Positions 33,808 through 43,525 of a stretch of 64,000 nt of DNA are shown in pieces. The notes under the pieces were generated by a model, which ran no database searches, was not told where the DNA came from, and saw only the letters and a program-made list of their open reading frames with translations. Position 1 is the stretch's first letter. Each line of letters opens with the position of its first letter. Where the stretch lies: positions 1,942,955 through 2,006,954 of the forward strand of contig NZ_CP119804.1 of assembly GCF_029338375.1 (NCBI RefSeq), read 5' to 3'. A program made the translations under genes and the position numbers. The DNA is from Halorussus lipolyticus (GTDB lineage: Archaea > Halobacteriota > Halobacteria > Halobacteriales > Haladaptataceae).

Positions 33808-35445
33808 ATGCGGGTCCTCGCAGTAGAGGGCACCGCGTGGGCCGCGAGCGCCGCGGTCTTCACGAGCGAAGCGAGTGAAGGCTCGTCAGAACTCGCTTCT
33901 GACGGCGTCTACGACACCGACTCAGTTTTTATCGAAACCGACGCCTACCAGCCGGAGAGCGGCGGCATTCATCCGCGCGAGGCCGCCGAACACATGAGCG
34001 ACGCGATTCCGCGGGTCATCGAGACAGCACTCGCGGAGGCCGACGGTCCCATCGACGCGGTGGCGTTCTCGCGCGGCCCCGGTCTCGGTCCCTGCCTGCG
34101 AACCGTCGGGACCGCGGCGCGGGCGCTGGCCCAGACTCTCGACGTGCCACTCGTCGGCGTCAACCACATGGTCGCGCACCTCGAAATCGGCCGCCAGCAA
34201 TCCGGGTTCTCGTCGCCGGTCTGCCTGAACGCGTCCGGGGCGAACGCCCACGTCCTCGGGTATCGGAACGGCCGGTACCGCGTCCTCGGCGAGACGATGG
34301 ACACCGGGGTCGGTAACGCCATCGACAAGTTCACCCGACACGTCGGGTGGTCCCACCCCGGCGGCCCGAAGGTCGAGGACGCCGCCAGAGACGGCGAGTA
34401 CGTCGAGTTACCCTACGTGGTCAAGGGAATGGACTTTTCCTTTTCGGGCATCATGAGCGCCGCCAAGGACGCCTACGACGGGCGACAGCGCGAGGAGGGC
34501 GGCGTCCCAGTCGAGGACGTCTGCTACTCGCTCCAAGAGAACGTCTTCGCCATGCTGACCGAAGTCGCCGAGCGCGCGCTGTCGCTGACCGGGAGCGACG
34601 AGTTGGTCCTCGGCGGCGGTGTCGGCCAGAACGCTCGCCTCCGGGAGATGTTGCAGGAGATGTGCGACCAGCGCGGTGCCGACTTCTACGCGCCCGAACC
34701 CCGGTTCCTCCGGGACAACGCCGGGATGATAGCGGTCCTCGGCGCGGAGATGGTCCGCGCGGGCGACACCATCGAAGTCGAAAATTCGGCGGTGGACCCC
34801 AACTTCCGGCCCGACCAAGTGGACGTGACGTGGCGTTCCGGGTCGGAGCCGGTCGGGGTCTGGCGCGACGAGGGCGCGGAAGTCAAAGGCGCGGAGGCCA
34901 CGGTCGAAATCGGCGACGAGCGCGTGACCAAGCGTCGCCTGCCCAAGAGCTACCGCCACCCGCAACTCGACGCCAAACTCCGGCGCGACCGGACCGTCCT
35001 CGAAGCGCGCCTCACCAGCGAGGCCCGCAGGCACGGCGTCCCCACCCCAGTCGTCTACGACGTGGACCCCGACGAGGGCCGGTTAGTCTTCGAGCGCGTC
35101 GGCGAGACCGACCTCCGGGAAGAACTCACCACAGAGCGCGTCCGCGACGTGGCTCGCCACCTCGCAGAGATTCACGGCGCGGGGTTCGTCCACGGCGACC
35201 CGACGACCAGAAACGTCAGGGTCGGGCCGGAGCGCACCTACCTCATCGACTTCGGACTGGGCTACAACACCGACGACGCCGAGGACTACGCGATGGACCT
35301 CCACGTCTTCGCCCAGAGCCTCGCGGGCACCGCCGACGACGCCGAGTCGCTCCGGCGGGCGTTCGAGGAGACCTACGCCGAGGTCGGCGACGAAGCGGTC
35401 CTCGACCGACTCCGAGAGGTCGAGGGCCGGGGTCGGTATCAGTAG
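33808..35445 (+). CDS. kae1-bud32: KEOPS fusion Kae1-Bud32 (tRNA t6A synthesis)
   Basis: 545-aa bifunctional KEOPS subunit. Residues 1 to ~340 are Kae1, which transfers threonylcarbamoyl to A37 of tRNA: the metal motif is HMVAHLE and the nucleotide loops include VLGGGVGQN. Residues ~345-545 are the Bud32 kinase/ATPase, with VHGDPTTRNVRV catalytic loop and LIDFGLGY metal motif. Just after the first strand (VEGTAWAASAAV) the protein has an extra ~16 residues, VFTSEASEGSSELASDG, before VYDTDSVFIETD. They are encoded by a copy of the paired-hairpin element. The rest is intact, so the gene is probably functional. Confidence 0.93.
   Translation: MRVLAVEGTAWAASAAVFTSEASEGSSELASDGVYDTDSVFIETDAYQPESGGIHPREAAEHMSDAIPRVIETALAEADGPIDAVAFSRGPGLGPCLRTVGTAARALAQTLDVPLVGVNHMVAHLEIGRQQSGFSSPVCLNASGANAHVLGYRNGRYRVLGETMDTGVGNAIDKFTRHVGWSHPGGPKVEDAARDGEYVELPYVVKGMDFSFSGIMSAAKDAYDGRQREEGGVPVEDVCYSLQENVFAMLTEVAERALSLTGSDELVLGGGVGQNARLREMLQEMCDQRGADFYAPEPRFLRDNAGMIAVLGAEMVRAGDTIEVENSAVDPNFRPDQVDVTWRSGSEPVGVWRDEGAEVKGAEATVEIGDERVTKRRLPKSYRHPQLDAKLRRDRTVLEARLTSEARRHGVPTPVVYDVDPDEGRLVFERVGETDLREELTTERVRDVARHLAEIHGAGFVHGDPTTRNVRVGPERTYLIDFGLGYNTDDAEDYAMDLHVFAQSLAGTADDAESLRRAFEETYAEVGDEAVLDRLREVEGRGRYQ
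33858..33903 (+). repeat. paired-hairpin element, copy 4, inside kae1-bud32
   Basis: Hairpin A has stem CTTCAC (33858-33863) pairing with GTGAAG (33875-33880) around loop GAGCGAAGCGA. The spacer is GCTC. Hairpin B is GTCAGAA (33885-33891) pairing with TTCTGAC (33897-33903) over CTCGC, then GG. It lies in frame in coding sequence and is translated. Confidence 0.75.
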
Positions 35446-35465
35446 CACCGCCGGACTCCTCGTTT

Positions 35466-36425
35466 TCAAATCAGTATCCCGGCTTTCAGCACCGCGATGA
35501 GGCCCGTGAGCGTCACAACGCTGGCGACGGTGCTGGCGAAGATGGCGGTGCTGACGTACTCCGGACCGGTCAGGCCGTCGTCACCAGCGCCCGAGTCGTA
35601 CTCGATGGTCAGGATGAGGGGCGTGACCGCGGCGGGCATCCCGCACTCCAAGACGAACACGCGGGCCACGTCGGGGTTCGCCCCGAGGCCCAGCAGGAGC
35701 GCGACCACCACGCCGACCAGCGGCGCGACGAGAAGTTTCAGACCGTTCGAGACCCCGACCCGCGAGATGGCCGCGCCGTGCTGGGTGTTGGCGAGTTGGA
35801 TGCCGAGCATCAGCAACATCACGGGGATGGCGGCGTCGCCGACCAACTTCAGCGTCTCCATCGCTGGGGTATCGGTGGCGGGCACGACCCCGAGCCATCT
35901 GGCGGCCCACGCCGCGACCACGGCGTAGACCAGCGGGAGGCGGAACACTTCGGCGAAGGCTCCTCGGAGGTCCGACTCGTCGCCCCGAGACGCCAGATAG
36001 ACGCCGACCGTGTACATCAGCACCGACTGGCCAGCGATGAACAGCACCGCGGTCGAGCGCCCGACAGCGCCGAACGCGAACGCCGACAGCGGGATACCGT
36101 AGTTGCCCGCGTTCGGAAACGACGACGAGAGGACCAGCGCCCCAAGCGCGGGTTCGGACTCGCCGAGCAAGCGACCGACGCCCTCGGCCAGCGCGACCAT
36201 CGCCAGCGTGAACAGGGCGACCCCACCAATCAACCTCGCGGCCAGTCCGCCCGAAATCTCGGAAGTAGCGAGGCTGTAGAAGATGAGCGCGGGCGTCAGG
36301 ACGTAGATGGTGACGGTCCCCAGCGGGTCCACGTCGATGTCGCGGGCTTTCCCCAGAAGGAACCCGACCGCGGCCACCGACAGGACCGGCAGGATGGCTG
36401 TCCCGAGCGCGGAGACGAGAGACAC
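35466..36425 (-). CDS. AEC family transporter
   Basis: 319-aa membrane protein of the auxin-efflux-carrier family with about ten hydrophobic segments in two inverted halves. It carries the family SSSFPNAGNYGIPLSAFAFG motif in the first half and an AAVTPLILTIEYD segment near the end. Substrate unknown; organic acids such as malate are typical. Converges on kae1-bud32 with a 20-bp gap. Monocistronic or with the upstream kinase gene (24-bp gap, same strand). Confidence 0.85.
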   Translation of the reverse strand: MSLVSALGTAILPVLSVAAVGFLLGKARDIDVDPLGTVTIYVLTPALIFYSLATSEISGGLAARLIGGVALFTLAMVALAEGVGRLLGESEPALGALVLSSSFPNAGNYGIPLSAFAFGAVGRSTAVLFIAGQSVLMYTVGVYLASRGDESDLRGAFAEVFRLPLVYAVVAAWAARWLGVVPATDTPAMETLKLVGDAAIPVMLLMLGIQLANTQHGAAISRVGVSNGLKLLVAPLVGVVVALLLGLGANPDVARVFVLECGMPAAVTPLILTIEYDSGAGDDGLTGPEYVSTAIFASTVASVVTLTGLIAVLKAGILI

Positions 36426-36449
36426 GTCTCGGAGCGTGGCGACTGGGCG

Positions 36450-38144
36450 TTACAAAGGTGTCGAAGGCGGCGAAACGCTCTCACGCGGGGCGGGCGACTC
36501 GCGCTCGACCGACGCGCCGGAGACGACGAGGCGGACGCCCTCGCGGTAGGTCGCGTCGATTTCGACCGCCCAGCCGTGAACTTGCGCGAGCGTCCTGACG
36601 TTCGGGAGGGCCATGCCCGCCTCCGCGTCCGGGGCCGAGACGCCGTACTCGAAGAACGCTTTGGTGTCGTCGCTCGGCGGGGCCTCACCGTCGCCCCGAA
36701 TGACGAAACCATCGTCGCGGAATCGAACCGTGACCTCGGTCGCGCCGTTGTGGTCGGCGAACGAGAAGGCGCTCTTGAAAAGGTCCTCCAACCGGGCCTC
36801 GTCGGCCCGAATCGTGCCGTCGCCGACCACCGAGAGCGCGAGGTCGTCGGCCGCAACCGACTCCCACCCTGACTGCACGACCGACCGGAAGTCGAGGCGG
36901 GCCGTCCCTTCGAGCGTCTGTCCGTGGCGCGCGAGGTCGGACAAGTCGCCGACGACCGTCGTCATGCGGTCGGCCGCCCCCGAGGCCGTCCGCAACGACT
37001 CGCGGGCGGTCTGCACGTCGCCGTCGTCGAGCGCCTGCCCGGCCAACGCGACCCGGCCGCTGACTATCTGGAGGGTGTTGAGGAGTTCGTGTCTGATGGC
37101 GGCGGCGAACCCTTCGAGTTGGTCGTTCTGGCGCTCCAACTCCCGGCGACGGCGTTCGGTCTCGGTCACGTCGCTGATTACCACCATCCGCCCGATGTCG
37201 GCCTGTCCGAGCGAGAAGGCGGTGTCGCTGACGAGATAGTACCGGGTCTCGTCGTCGCGTCGGCGCTTCAGAACGGCGTCCTCGGTCCCGACTCGCGCGC
37301 CGAGTTCGGGGGCGGCGGTGGCCAGCGACTCGCCGGTCGCGTCGGCGAGGGCCGGAAACAGCGAGCGGGCGCGGTCGTTGGCGTCCCGGATTCGGTCGTC
37401 GGCGTCGAGATACACCACGGCTGAATCCACGCCATCGGTGAGTTGGACCGCGAGGAACCGGCCTTCGAAGACGTAGAGGACGCCCAGCGCGAAGACGGCG
37501 ACGCCCAGCGGTTCGTAGTTGATGTCGATGAGACGCGGCGTGGCAAACCCGATTATGTCGAGCGCGACCGGGAGACCGGTCGTCGCGACAATCGCTCCGA
37601 GGGGCCGCACGTCGTAGTCCGCTTCGAGGAACAACTCGTAGAGCATGAAGAATCCGACCGCGACGAGCGCGTAGGAGAGGCCCGACACGACCCAGTGGAA
37701 GGTCTGGTGGTGAATCGTCAGGTGGGGAAACGGCGCGGTCGCGGGCGAGGTCGTGAAGTAGAGTCCGTGAATCGGGTTCGTGAGTTTCACTCCGACGATG
37801 AGGAGATACACTGTCACCGCAGTCCGGCGGTAACCGGCGTTTCTGTGGAAGGACCGCCCGGTGTACGCCGAACAGAAGTAGAGCCACGCGCCGACCGTCG
37901 TCAGGCCGACGACGAGGCTGAGGAGGTAGGCGGCGTACTGGGCGGTTCGACCCGGAACGACCAAGAAAGCGAGTTGGAGACCGGCCCATCCGCCGCTGGT
38001 GACGAGGAGCGCGACGAGGCCCCGGCGGGTGTCGCGGTCAGTGACTCGCCTCGCCCGCAAGAGGGCGACGCCACACCCCAGCGTTGCGAGTCCGTAGCCG
38101 AGGACGTACGTAAGGAACTGCCAGCCGACTCCGAGTACCGCCAT
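36450..38144 (-). CDS. 7TM-N histidine kinase with degenerate ATPase domain
   Basis: 564 aa. Residues 1-235 hold seven hydrophobic segments of the haloarchaeal 7TM sensory type, 235-330 a PAS domain, and a coiled ERRRRELERQNDQLEG linker leads to an H box (IRHELLNTLQIV). The ATPase part is unusual. Where the N box should read like NLLRNA it has LFKSAFSFADHNG without the key Asn. The G1 region reads FVIRGDGEAPP, and the G2 glycines are replaced by AGMALPNVRTL. So ATP binding may be weak or lost, although the His is intact. Confidence 0.8.
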   Translation of the reverse strand: MAVLGVGWQFLTYVLGYGLATLGCGVALLRARRVTDRDTRRGLVALLVTSGGWAGLQLAFLVVPGRTAQYAAYLLSLVVGLTTVGAWLYFCSAYTGRSFHRNAGYRRTAVTVYLLIVGVKLTNPIHGLYFTTSPATAPFPHLTIHHQTFHWVVSGLSYALVAVGFFMLYELFLEADYDVRPLGAIVATTGLPVALDIIGFATPRLIDINYEPLGVAVFALGVLYVFEGRFLAVQLTDGVDSAVVYLDADDRIRDANDRARSLFPALADATGESLATAAPELGARVGTEDAVLKRRRDDETRYYLVSDTAFSLGQADIGRMVVISDVTETERRRRELERQNDQLEGFAAAIRHELLNTLQIVSGRVALAGQALDDGDVQTARESLRTASGAADRMTTVVGDLSDLARHGQTLEGTARLDFRSVVQSGWESVAADDLALSVVGDGTIRADEARLEDLFKSAFSFADHNGATEVTVRFRDDGFVIRGDGEAPPSDDTKAFFEYGVSAPDAEAGMALPNVRTLAQVHGWAVEIDATYREGVRLVVSGASVERESPAPRESVSPPSTPL

Positions 38145-38245
38145 TGATTAGCACGTATTTACTATCCCATCATAAACATGTGGGTGGCTTTCGAAATGAC
38201 TGGTTTGAAAACCGTTTTAGGAAGGGTCGCCGGGGGTCCGGTCGT

Positions 38246-39151
38246 TCACTCGTCGCCGGGCGGATTCAGGTCGCGCTGAAACTCGTCGTAGACCTCCAAG
38301 TCGTCGGGCAGGTCGTACTCGATTCTGCGGGCCTCTTTGTCGGTCTCGGCGTCCGAGTCCACCGGTTGTGCCGCGTCCTCCCAACCGGGTTTGACTTTGA
38401 TGCTCTTTGCCGGTTGCCCGGCCACGATGTGGTGGGCCGGCACGTCGCTCTGGACGATGGACTTGGCGGCGACGATGGCGTTCTCGCCGACACGGACGCC
38501 CGCCCGGACCATCGCGTCGTAGGTGATTCGCACGTCGTCCTCGATGACGGTGTGGTAGTTCTCGACTTCGGTCTGGTCCACCACGTCGTGGTCGTGGCTG
38601 TAGACGTGCGCAGAGTCGGAGATAGAAACCCGGTCGCCGACGGTCAACTCGCCGCGGTCGTCCAGATGCACGTCGTCGTGGACCACCACGTTGTCGCCGA
38701 GCGTGATGTTGTGGCCGTAGGTGAACGTGATTCCCTTGAAGAATCGGCAGTCGTCGCCGCACTCGGCGAACAAGTGGTCTGCCAGCATCGCGCGGAACCG
38801 GAGCGCGAACTCCACGTTGTCGGCCATCGGCGTGGCGTCGAACTGCCGCCAGAGCCACTGGAGGTGCTTCGAGCGTTGGAACTTCTGTTCGTCCTTCTCG
38901 GCGTAGTACTCGCTTTCGAGCGTGGCGTTACAGGGGTCGTAGCTCTGGAGGCGGACCTTCTCGGCGGGCGTGACGCGCTCGCCGTCCTGCCAGCGGTCGT
39001 AGGCGTCCCTGTCGCCGTGGAGGTCCACCAGTACCTCCTCGACGACCGCGCAGGTGTCCTCGTCGCTCGCCAGTCGCTCGTCCACTTCCGCGATAAACTC
39101 CTCCAACGAGGCTTCCATCTCGTCGGGGAGGGTCACGTGTCGTTTAGTCAT
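38246..39151 (-). CDS. hexapeptide-repeat acyltransferase-like protein
   Basis: 301 aa. The N-terminal ~115 residues are helical and acidic. The middle contains a left-handed beta-helix of hexapeptide repeats ([45 protein letters not shown]) with HDHDVVDQ in a maltose/galactoside-acetyltransferase-like loop, ending [17 protein letters not shown]. It probably transfers an acyl group from a CoA donor; the acceptor is unknown. The long helical N-terminus seems specific to haloarchaeal members. Confidence 0.8.
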   Translation of the reverse strand: MTKRHVTLPDEMEASLEEFIAEVDERLASDEDTCAVVEEVLVDLHGDRDAYDRWQDGERVTPAEKVRLQSYDPCNATLESEYYAEKDEQKFQRSKHLQWLWRQFDATPMADNVEFALRFRAMLADHLFAECGDDCRFFKGITFTYGHNITLGDNVVVHDDVHLDDRGELTVGDRVSISDSAHVYSHDHDVVDQTEVENYHTVIEDDVRITYDAMVRAGVRVGENAIVAAKSIVQSDVPAHHIVAGQPAKSIKVKPGWEDAAQPVDSDAETDKEARRIEYDLPDDLEVYDEFQRDLNPPGDE

Positions 39152-39295
39152 ACAGGGTCCTCCGTAGTCACTTACCCGTATCTTCTCATTCTGACTTGAT
39201 GGGGGTTTTGGTTGCGGCGGGGAGTGTGGAAACTTCTCCGGACGCCCGACCGCCGATTTCAGAAAGTGTGGCGTCTCAGACGGCCTGAGAACCGA

Positions 39296-40831
39296 TTAGG
39301 CCAAGAAGACGTGTCGCGGCCGGTCGGCCAGCACGTCCCGGCCCCAGTCAACCGTGTCCGAGAAGGCGTCACTGCGGAAGAACGACATCGCGTCGTCCTT
39401 GGACTCCCACTGGCTTGCGATGAACATGTCGTTCTCGTCCTCGCGGTTGGCCAGCAGGTTGGATTCGAGGTGGCCGTCCATGTCTTCCAAGACTTCGCCG
39501 ACCGTCTCGAACTTGTCCACGAAGTCCTCGCGCTTGTCGGGCTTGACGGTGTAGAACATCCCCATCGTGCCGAAGCCGCTTTCCTCACCTGCGCGGGCCA
39601 CGATGCCCGGCAGGTCGGCGAGGAACCCGCCCGCGGTATCGGCCGCGCTCTGGGTCTCCCAGATGCTCACGACCGCCGAGCGACCGCTCTCGGCTGTCTC
39701 GCGGGTCTGGTAGACCGCGGTCTTGACGTGGGTGTCGTAGTGGTCGAAGTTGCTCCGGAGACCGTCTACCTCGTCGAATAGCTCGTCGGGGTCGGCCTCG
39801 GAGTAGAGGACCATCGCGTACACGTCCTCGCCGTGGGGTTGGCCCGCGTAGATGTCGAGGTCCTCGAGTTCGCCCCGGATGTCGCCCTCGTCGTCGCCGT
39901 CGTCGCCGCCGTGGTCGTGACCGCCGTGGTGGCCACCGTCGTCGCCGTGGTCGTGATGGCCGCCCTCGCCGTCGCCGTGGCCCTCCGAATCGCCGTGGGG
40001 ATGGCCGCCCTCGCCGTGGGGGTGGCCGGAGTCGTCGTCTGCATCCGTCGCAGGAATCTCCTCGCCCGCCATGAACTGGGGGAGGTCCTCGGGCGGGAAC
40101 TGCCGACCGAAGTAGAAGGGACCGAACTCGGCGTACTTCGAACTGCTCTCGTCGAACCGGAGTTCGTAGAGCAGGTCCTTGATGTGCTTTGGGTCGTTAC
40201 TGAACAGGTCCACACCCCACTCGTAGTCGTCCATGCCGATGGACCCGGTGATGATTTGCTTGACCTGTCCGGCGTAGGTCTTGCCGATTTCGCCGTGGGT
40301 GTCCATCATCTCGGCGCGCTCGTCGAATGGCAGGTCGTACCAGTTCTCGCCGGGCGCGCGGCGCTTGTCCATCGGGTAGAAACAGACGAACTCGCTGTCC
40401 GGAATGTCGGGGTAGAGTTTGCTCTCGGCGTAGCGCGCGAGACCGGTGTCCTCGATTTCCTCGGGGGGCTTGGTCATCTCGTCGGAGGTGTAGCCGCCGA
40501 CCTCCGTCACCGAGACGTAGGAGTTCGACTGGTCGGTGTACTCGGCGAACGCGGTGTCCTCGAAGGCCCGCTCGGCGGTGTCGAGGTCCGCCATCGTCGG
40601 CCGGAAGTGAATCACCAGCAGGTCGGCCTTGTGCCCGAGCATCGAGAAGATGGCCGAGGAGCCCTCCTCGGCGTCGGTCACGTCCACGCGATTGCGGAAG
40701 AACGAGATGCCGTCTTCGAGTGCTGTCTCGCGCTCTCGGTCGGGCGCGGAGCGCCACGCGTCCCAGTCGATGGTCCGGAAATCGTGTAGCGCGTACCAAC
40801 CCTCGTTCGTCGCCGGGGGTTCTCTCGTCAT
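39296..40831 (-). CDS. pitA: PitA-type fusion: chlorite dismutase/HemQ-like plus ABM domains
   Basis: 511 aa. Residues 1-250 are a chlorite-dismutase-superfamily heme domain (MLGHKADLLVIHFRPTMADL, WYDLPFDERAEMM, NDPKHIKDLLYELRFDE) resembling coproheme decarboxylase HemQ. A His/Gly/Asp-rich linker (about 265-320, many HGD and HDH units) follows. Two antibiotic-biosynthesis-monooxygenase-like (ABM) ferredoxin-fold domains are at the C-terminus. This is the architecture known as PitA in Haloferax. Likely role in heme synthesis, with the His linker able to bind metal. Confidence 0.88.
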   Translation of the reverse strand: MTREPPATNEGWYALHDFRTIDWDAWRSAPDRERETALEDGISFFRNRVDVTDAEEGSSAIFSMLGHKADLLVIHFRPTMADLDTAERAFEDTAFAEYTDQSNSYVSVTEVGGYTSDEMTKPPEEIEDTGLARYAESKLYPDIPDSEFVCFYPMDKRRAPGENWYDLPFDERAEMMDTHGEIGKTYAGQVKQIITGSIGMDDYEWGVDLFSNDPKHIKDLLYELRFDESSSKYAEFGPFYFGRQFPPEDLPQFMAGEEIPATDADDDSGHPHGEGGHPHGDSEGHGDGEGGHHDHGDDGGHHGGHDHGGDDGDDEGDIRGELEDLDIYAGQPHGEDVYAMVLYSEADPDELFDEVDGLRSNFDHYDTHVKTAVYQTRETAESGRSAVVSIWETQSAADTAGGFLADLPGIVARAGEESGFGTMGMFYTVKPDKREDFVDKFETVGEVLEDMDGHLESNLLANREDENDMFIASQWESKDDAMSFFRSDAFSDTVDWGRDVLADRPRHVFLA

Positions 40832-41015
40832 GTCTTCATCTCGGTTCCGGGGCGGTAATAGGTTTTTGAGTTGCGAGCGAGAGCGACCCGGAGGTCCCGG
40901 CGAACCGCGATGCTCCTCGGGGCCGAAGTAGTCGCCTCGGCGCGGTCGAACTCCCCGCCGACGCCGGTTTCCCCGACCGAAAACCTTTCAAAAGCAGGGT
41001 CGGAATCTTCCGCCA

Positions 41016-41537
41016 ATGCGGAAAAGCGGCCCGCCGAAAGGCCTCATCGCGTATCTCGTACTCGAACTGCTGGACGAGAAGCCCCGGTACGGCTACGAGA
41101 TACTCAAGGAAATCGAGTCTATCAGCGGCGGCCACTGGGAACCGTCCTACGGTTCCGTCTACCCGATTCTGTACAAGTTCGAAGAGAAAGGCTGGGCCGA
41201 GCGAATCGAGCGCGAGGACGAACCCGACCGGAAGTACTTCGAACTCACCGAGGCGGGCAGAGAGGAGTTGCAGGACAAGCGCGAGGAGACCGGCGGCAAG
41301 GCGCGGGACTTCGCGGACGTAATCTTGGGCTTTTACCACGTCTTCGCGGCGTTCGCCACCGACGACCGGTTCGAGGTCGAGGACCGCCCGAACGAGTGGC
41401 GCTTCGACGAGGACTTCAACGGGTGGATTGTCGAGCAACTCATCCGCCACTACGAGCGGGACTTCGGCGACTTCGAGCGCATCCCGGACACGCCCGACGA
41501 GTTCGCCGAGCGGATGGGTCTGGACGACGACGAGTAG
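41016..41537 (+). CDS. PadR-family transcriptional regulator
   Basis: 173 aa. The N-terminal winged helix is a textbook PadR domain (KGLIAYLVLELLDEKPRYGY, EILKEIESISGGHWEPSYGS, VYPILYKFEEKGW, RKYFELTEAGREEL). The C-terminal ~85 residues are a longer, acidic helical dimerisation region. It is divergent from the pitA-like gene across 184 bp, so it may regulate it; the target is not visible. Confidence 0.85.
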   Translation: MRKSGPPKGLIAYLVLELLDEKPRYGYEILKEIESISGGHWEPSYGSVYPILYKFEEKGWAERIEREDEPDRKYFELTEAGREELQDKREETGGKARDFADVILGFYHVFAAFATDDRFEVEDRPNEWRFDEDFNGWIVEQLIRHYERDFGDFERIPDTPDEFAERMGLDDDE

Positions 41538-41624
41538 CGGGTCGGCGCGATTCGGGGTCGAGCCGTATTTCTGTTTATTTTGGAACGACGTAGAATTGCG
41601 AAACGATTGTGTGGATTGCTCGGG

Positions 41625-43439
41625 CTACCCCGACAGCAACTGCGGGCCGAACACCATCAACAGGAGACTGACCAGCATCACCAGTCCGACGGTGGTCGTG
41701 ACCATCGTCGTGAGTTGTCGGCCCTGACTCGTCGGGAGTCGGGAGACGACGGCCTCGGCCCCCATCCGGAGGATGTGGCCGCCGTCGAGCGGGAAGGCCG
41801 GGATGCAGTTGAAGAAGCCGAGGTTGAGGTTGACCCACCCGGTCCAGAACAGGACGTTGGCCAGCAAGAACAGTCCCCACTCGCCGAGGAACGAGAGCGA
41901 CCCGCCCGCCGCGGTGTAGAATCCGCCGTTCCACGCGACGAACCCGGCGAAGTTGTACGACGCCCCGAGCGAGACGCTGGCGAACGGGAGCAGGAGGACG
42001 CCGAAGATTCCCGAGAGGAAGGACAGAATCGGGCCGCCGACGCCCGCGAGTTCGCCGAACCGACCGCCCAGCAGGTCGAGGTACTGGCCCGCCGGGTAGA
42101 GTTCGACGCCGAAGCTACTGAACGTCACGCCGCTGTAGCCCTGCACGGGGAGGACGCCGACGATGGCGTCTCCCGCGTCGTTCTCGCCGAGCGTGACCTC
42201 GTACTGGATGCGCTCGTGGCTGTCGGATTCGCCCAGCGAGTACGCCGTGACGTTCACGGTGTCGCCGGATTCGTACCGGTCGGTCGCGGTCCGGAGGTCG
42301 CTGGCGTTGAGGATTCGCCGACCGTCGAGCGACGTGACGACGACTGCCTCGTCCGCCGGCGCGTCGGCCTGCGCCAAGGGACCGCCCGACTGGACCGTCA
42401 CCAGCACGCCCACCGGGGCCGTGGCGGTCTCACCGCTCTCGGTCTCCAGCGTGGCGACCGGACTGTCGGCGACCGCGCTCCGGAATTCCTTCTCGGTGTA
42501 GACGGTCGTCCCGTTGACCGCGGTGACGGTCGTGGTGTCGTCTGCGCTGACCGAAACCGCCGACGAGAACGGCGAGTCGGGGTGGACGCCCGTGACGAGC
42601 AGGGACCGCTGTAGCTCCTTCTCGGTCCCGTCGGCGAGCGTCACCGTCACGGTTCGACTCTCGGCGCGCGAGAGGACCGAATCGAGGTCCGCGTTGCTCT
42701 CGACCGCCTCGCTGTCAACCGAGACGATGCGGTCGCCCGCGCCGATGTCGGCGGTCTGGGCGGCCGAACCGGGGAGCGACCCGCCGATTGCCGCGCCGGG
42801 TGCGACCGCGATTGACCCGACGACCGGACCGAACAGCAGGAGGAACGCCACCAGCGTCACCGCGAAGTTGTTGGTGACGCCCGCGGCGAACATCCGGCTC
42901 TGGCTCCCCCGGTCGGCGTCGGCCCGACTCTCCTCGTCGGGTTCCACGAACGCGCCGACCGGCAGGATTGCCAACGCCGCGAGGCCCATCGACTTGACCT
43001 CGATGTCCTCGACTCGGCACATGACCCCGTGGCCGCCCTCGTGGACCACGAGACCCACGAGGAGACCGAACAGGATTTCGGGTGCGACCGACAGCGGGAG
43101 GAACTGGTTGACGCCCGGAATCACCAGCACGTTCCGCGGCTGGGTCGCCGGGGTCGCTGGCGGCGGATTCTGGACGACCGCAATCGCCTGCACGATGAGC
43201 AGGAGGAAGGTACTGACCATCACGACCAGCGCGATGCCCAACCCGAAGTTGCCCCACGCGCGCCAGAAGCGTTTGGGGCGGGCGAGCCAATCGAGGAGGT
43301 CCTTCCCGCGCTTGGTGTGAATCGTCAGAATCGGACCCTGAAGGCCGATGTACGACGGCAAAAGCCCTTGGGAGTCGAGCGCCAGCACTCCGAACCAGTA
43401 GAGTGCGATGCCGACGACTACCCAGACGAGCGTGTTCAT
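41625..43439 (-). CDS. site-2 protease (M50) with tandem PDZ domains
   Basis: 604-aa intramembrane zinc protease. The active site is LVVHEGGHGVM (HExxH-type) near residue 134, with the third ligand in NCIPAFPLDGGHILRMG near 550. Two PDZ-like modules sit between the catalytic segments, at about 225-315 and 330-430. Hydrophobic segments flank both halves. It should cleave membrane-bound regulators; the substrate is unknown. The first TM region YWFGVLALDSQG matches archaeal homologues. Confidence 0.9.
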   Translation of the reverse strand: MNTLVWVVVGIALYWFGVLALDSQGLLPSYIGLQGPILTIHTKRGKDLLDWLARPKRFWRAWGNFGLGIALVVMVSTFLLLIVQAIAVVQNPPPATPATQPRNVLVIPGVNQFLPLSVAPEILFGLLVGLVVHEGGHGVMCRVEDIEVKSMGLAALAILPVGAFVEPDEESRADADRGSQSRMFAAGVTNNFAVTLVAFLLLFGPVVGSIAVAPGAAIGGSLPGSAAQTADIGAGDRIVSVDSEAVESNADLDSVLSRAESRTVTVTLADGTEKELQRSLLVTGVHPDSPFSSAVSVSADDTTTVTAVNGTTVYTEKEFRSAVADSPVATLETESGETATAPVGVLVTVQSGGPLAQADAPADEAVVVTSLDGRRILNASDLRTATDRYESGDTVNVTAYSLGESDSHERIQYEVTLGENDAGDAIVGVLPVQGYSGVTFSSFGVELYPAGQYLDLLGGRFGELAGVGGPILSFLSGIFGVLLLPFASVSLGASYNFAGFVAWNGGFYTAAGGSLSFLGEWGLFLLANVLFWTGWVNLNLGFFNCIPAFPLDGGHILRMGAEAVVSRLPTSQGRQLTTMVTTTVGLVMLVSLLLMVFGPQLLSG

Positions 43440-43525
43440 CGGGCGAAAGAAGGGACGCGCCGGTCAAAGGCGTTTGGGAACGGCCTGAATCGACCGCCGC
43501 CCGGTCGCTTCGAGACTGCCAGCGG

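Noticed and set aside
34347..36872. 841-codon open frame on the plus strand across the end of kae1-bud32 and two minus-strand genes
   Set aside because: It overlaps well-supported genes in other frames, is dominated by Arg/Pro/Gly, has no domain, and is explained by the rarity of stop codons in high-GC DNA.
39880..40060. Micro-repeat in the PitA-type gene as a separate repeat element
   Set aside because: The GGTGGCCGCCGT-like repetition simply encodes the His/Gly/Asp-rich linker of the fusion protein.
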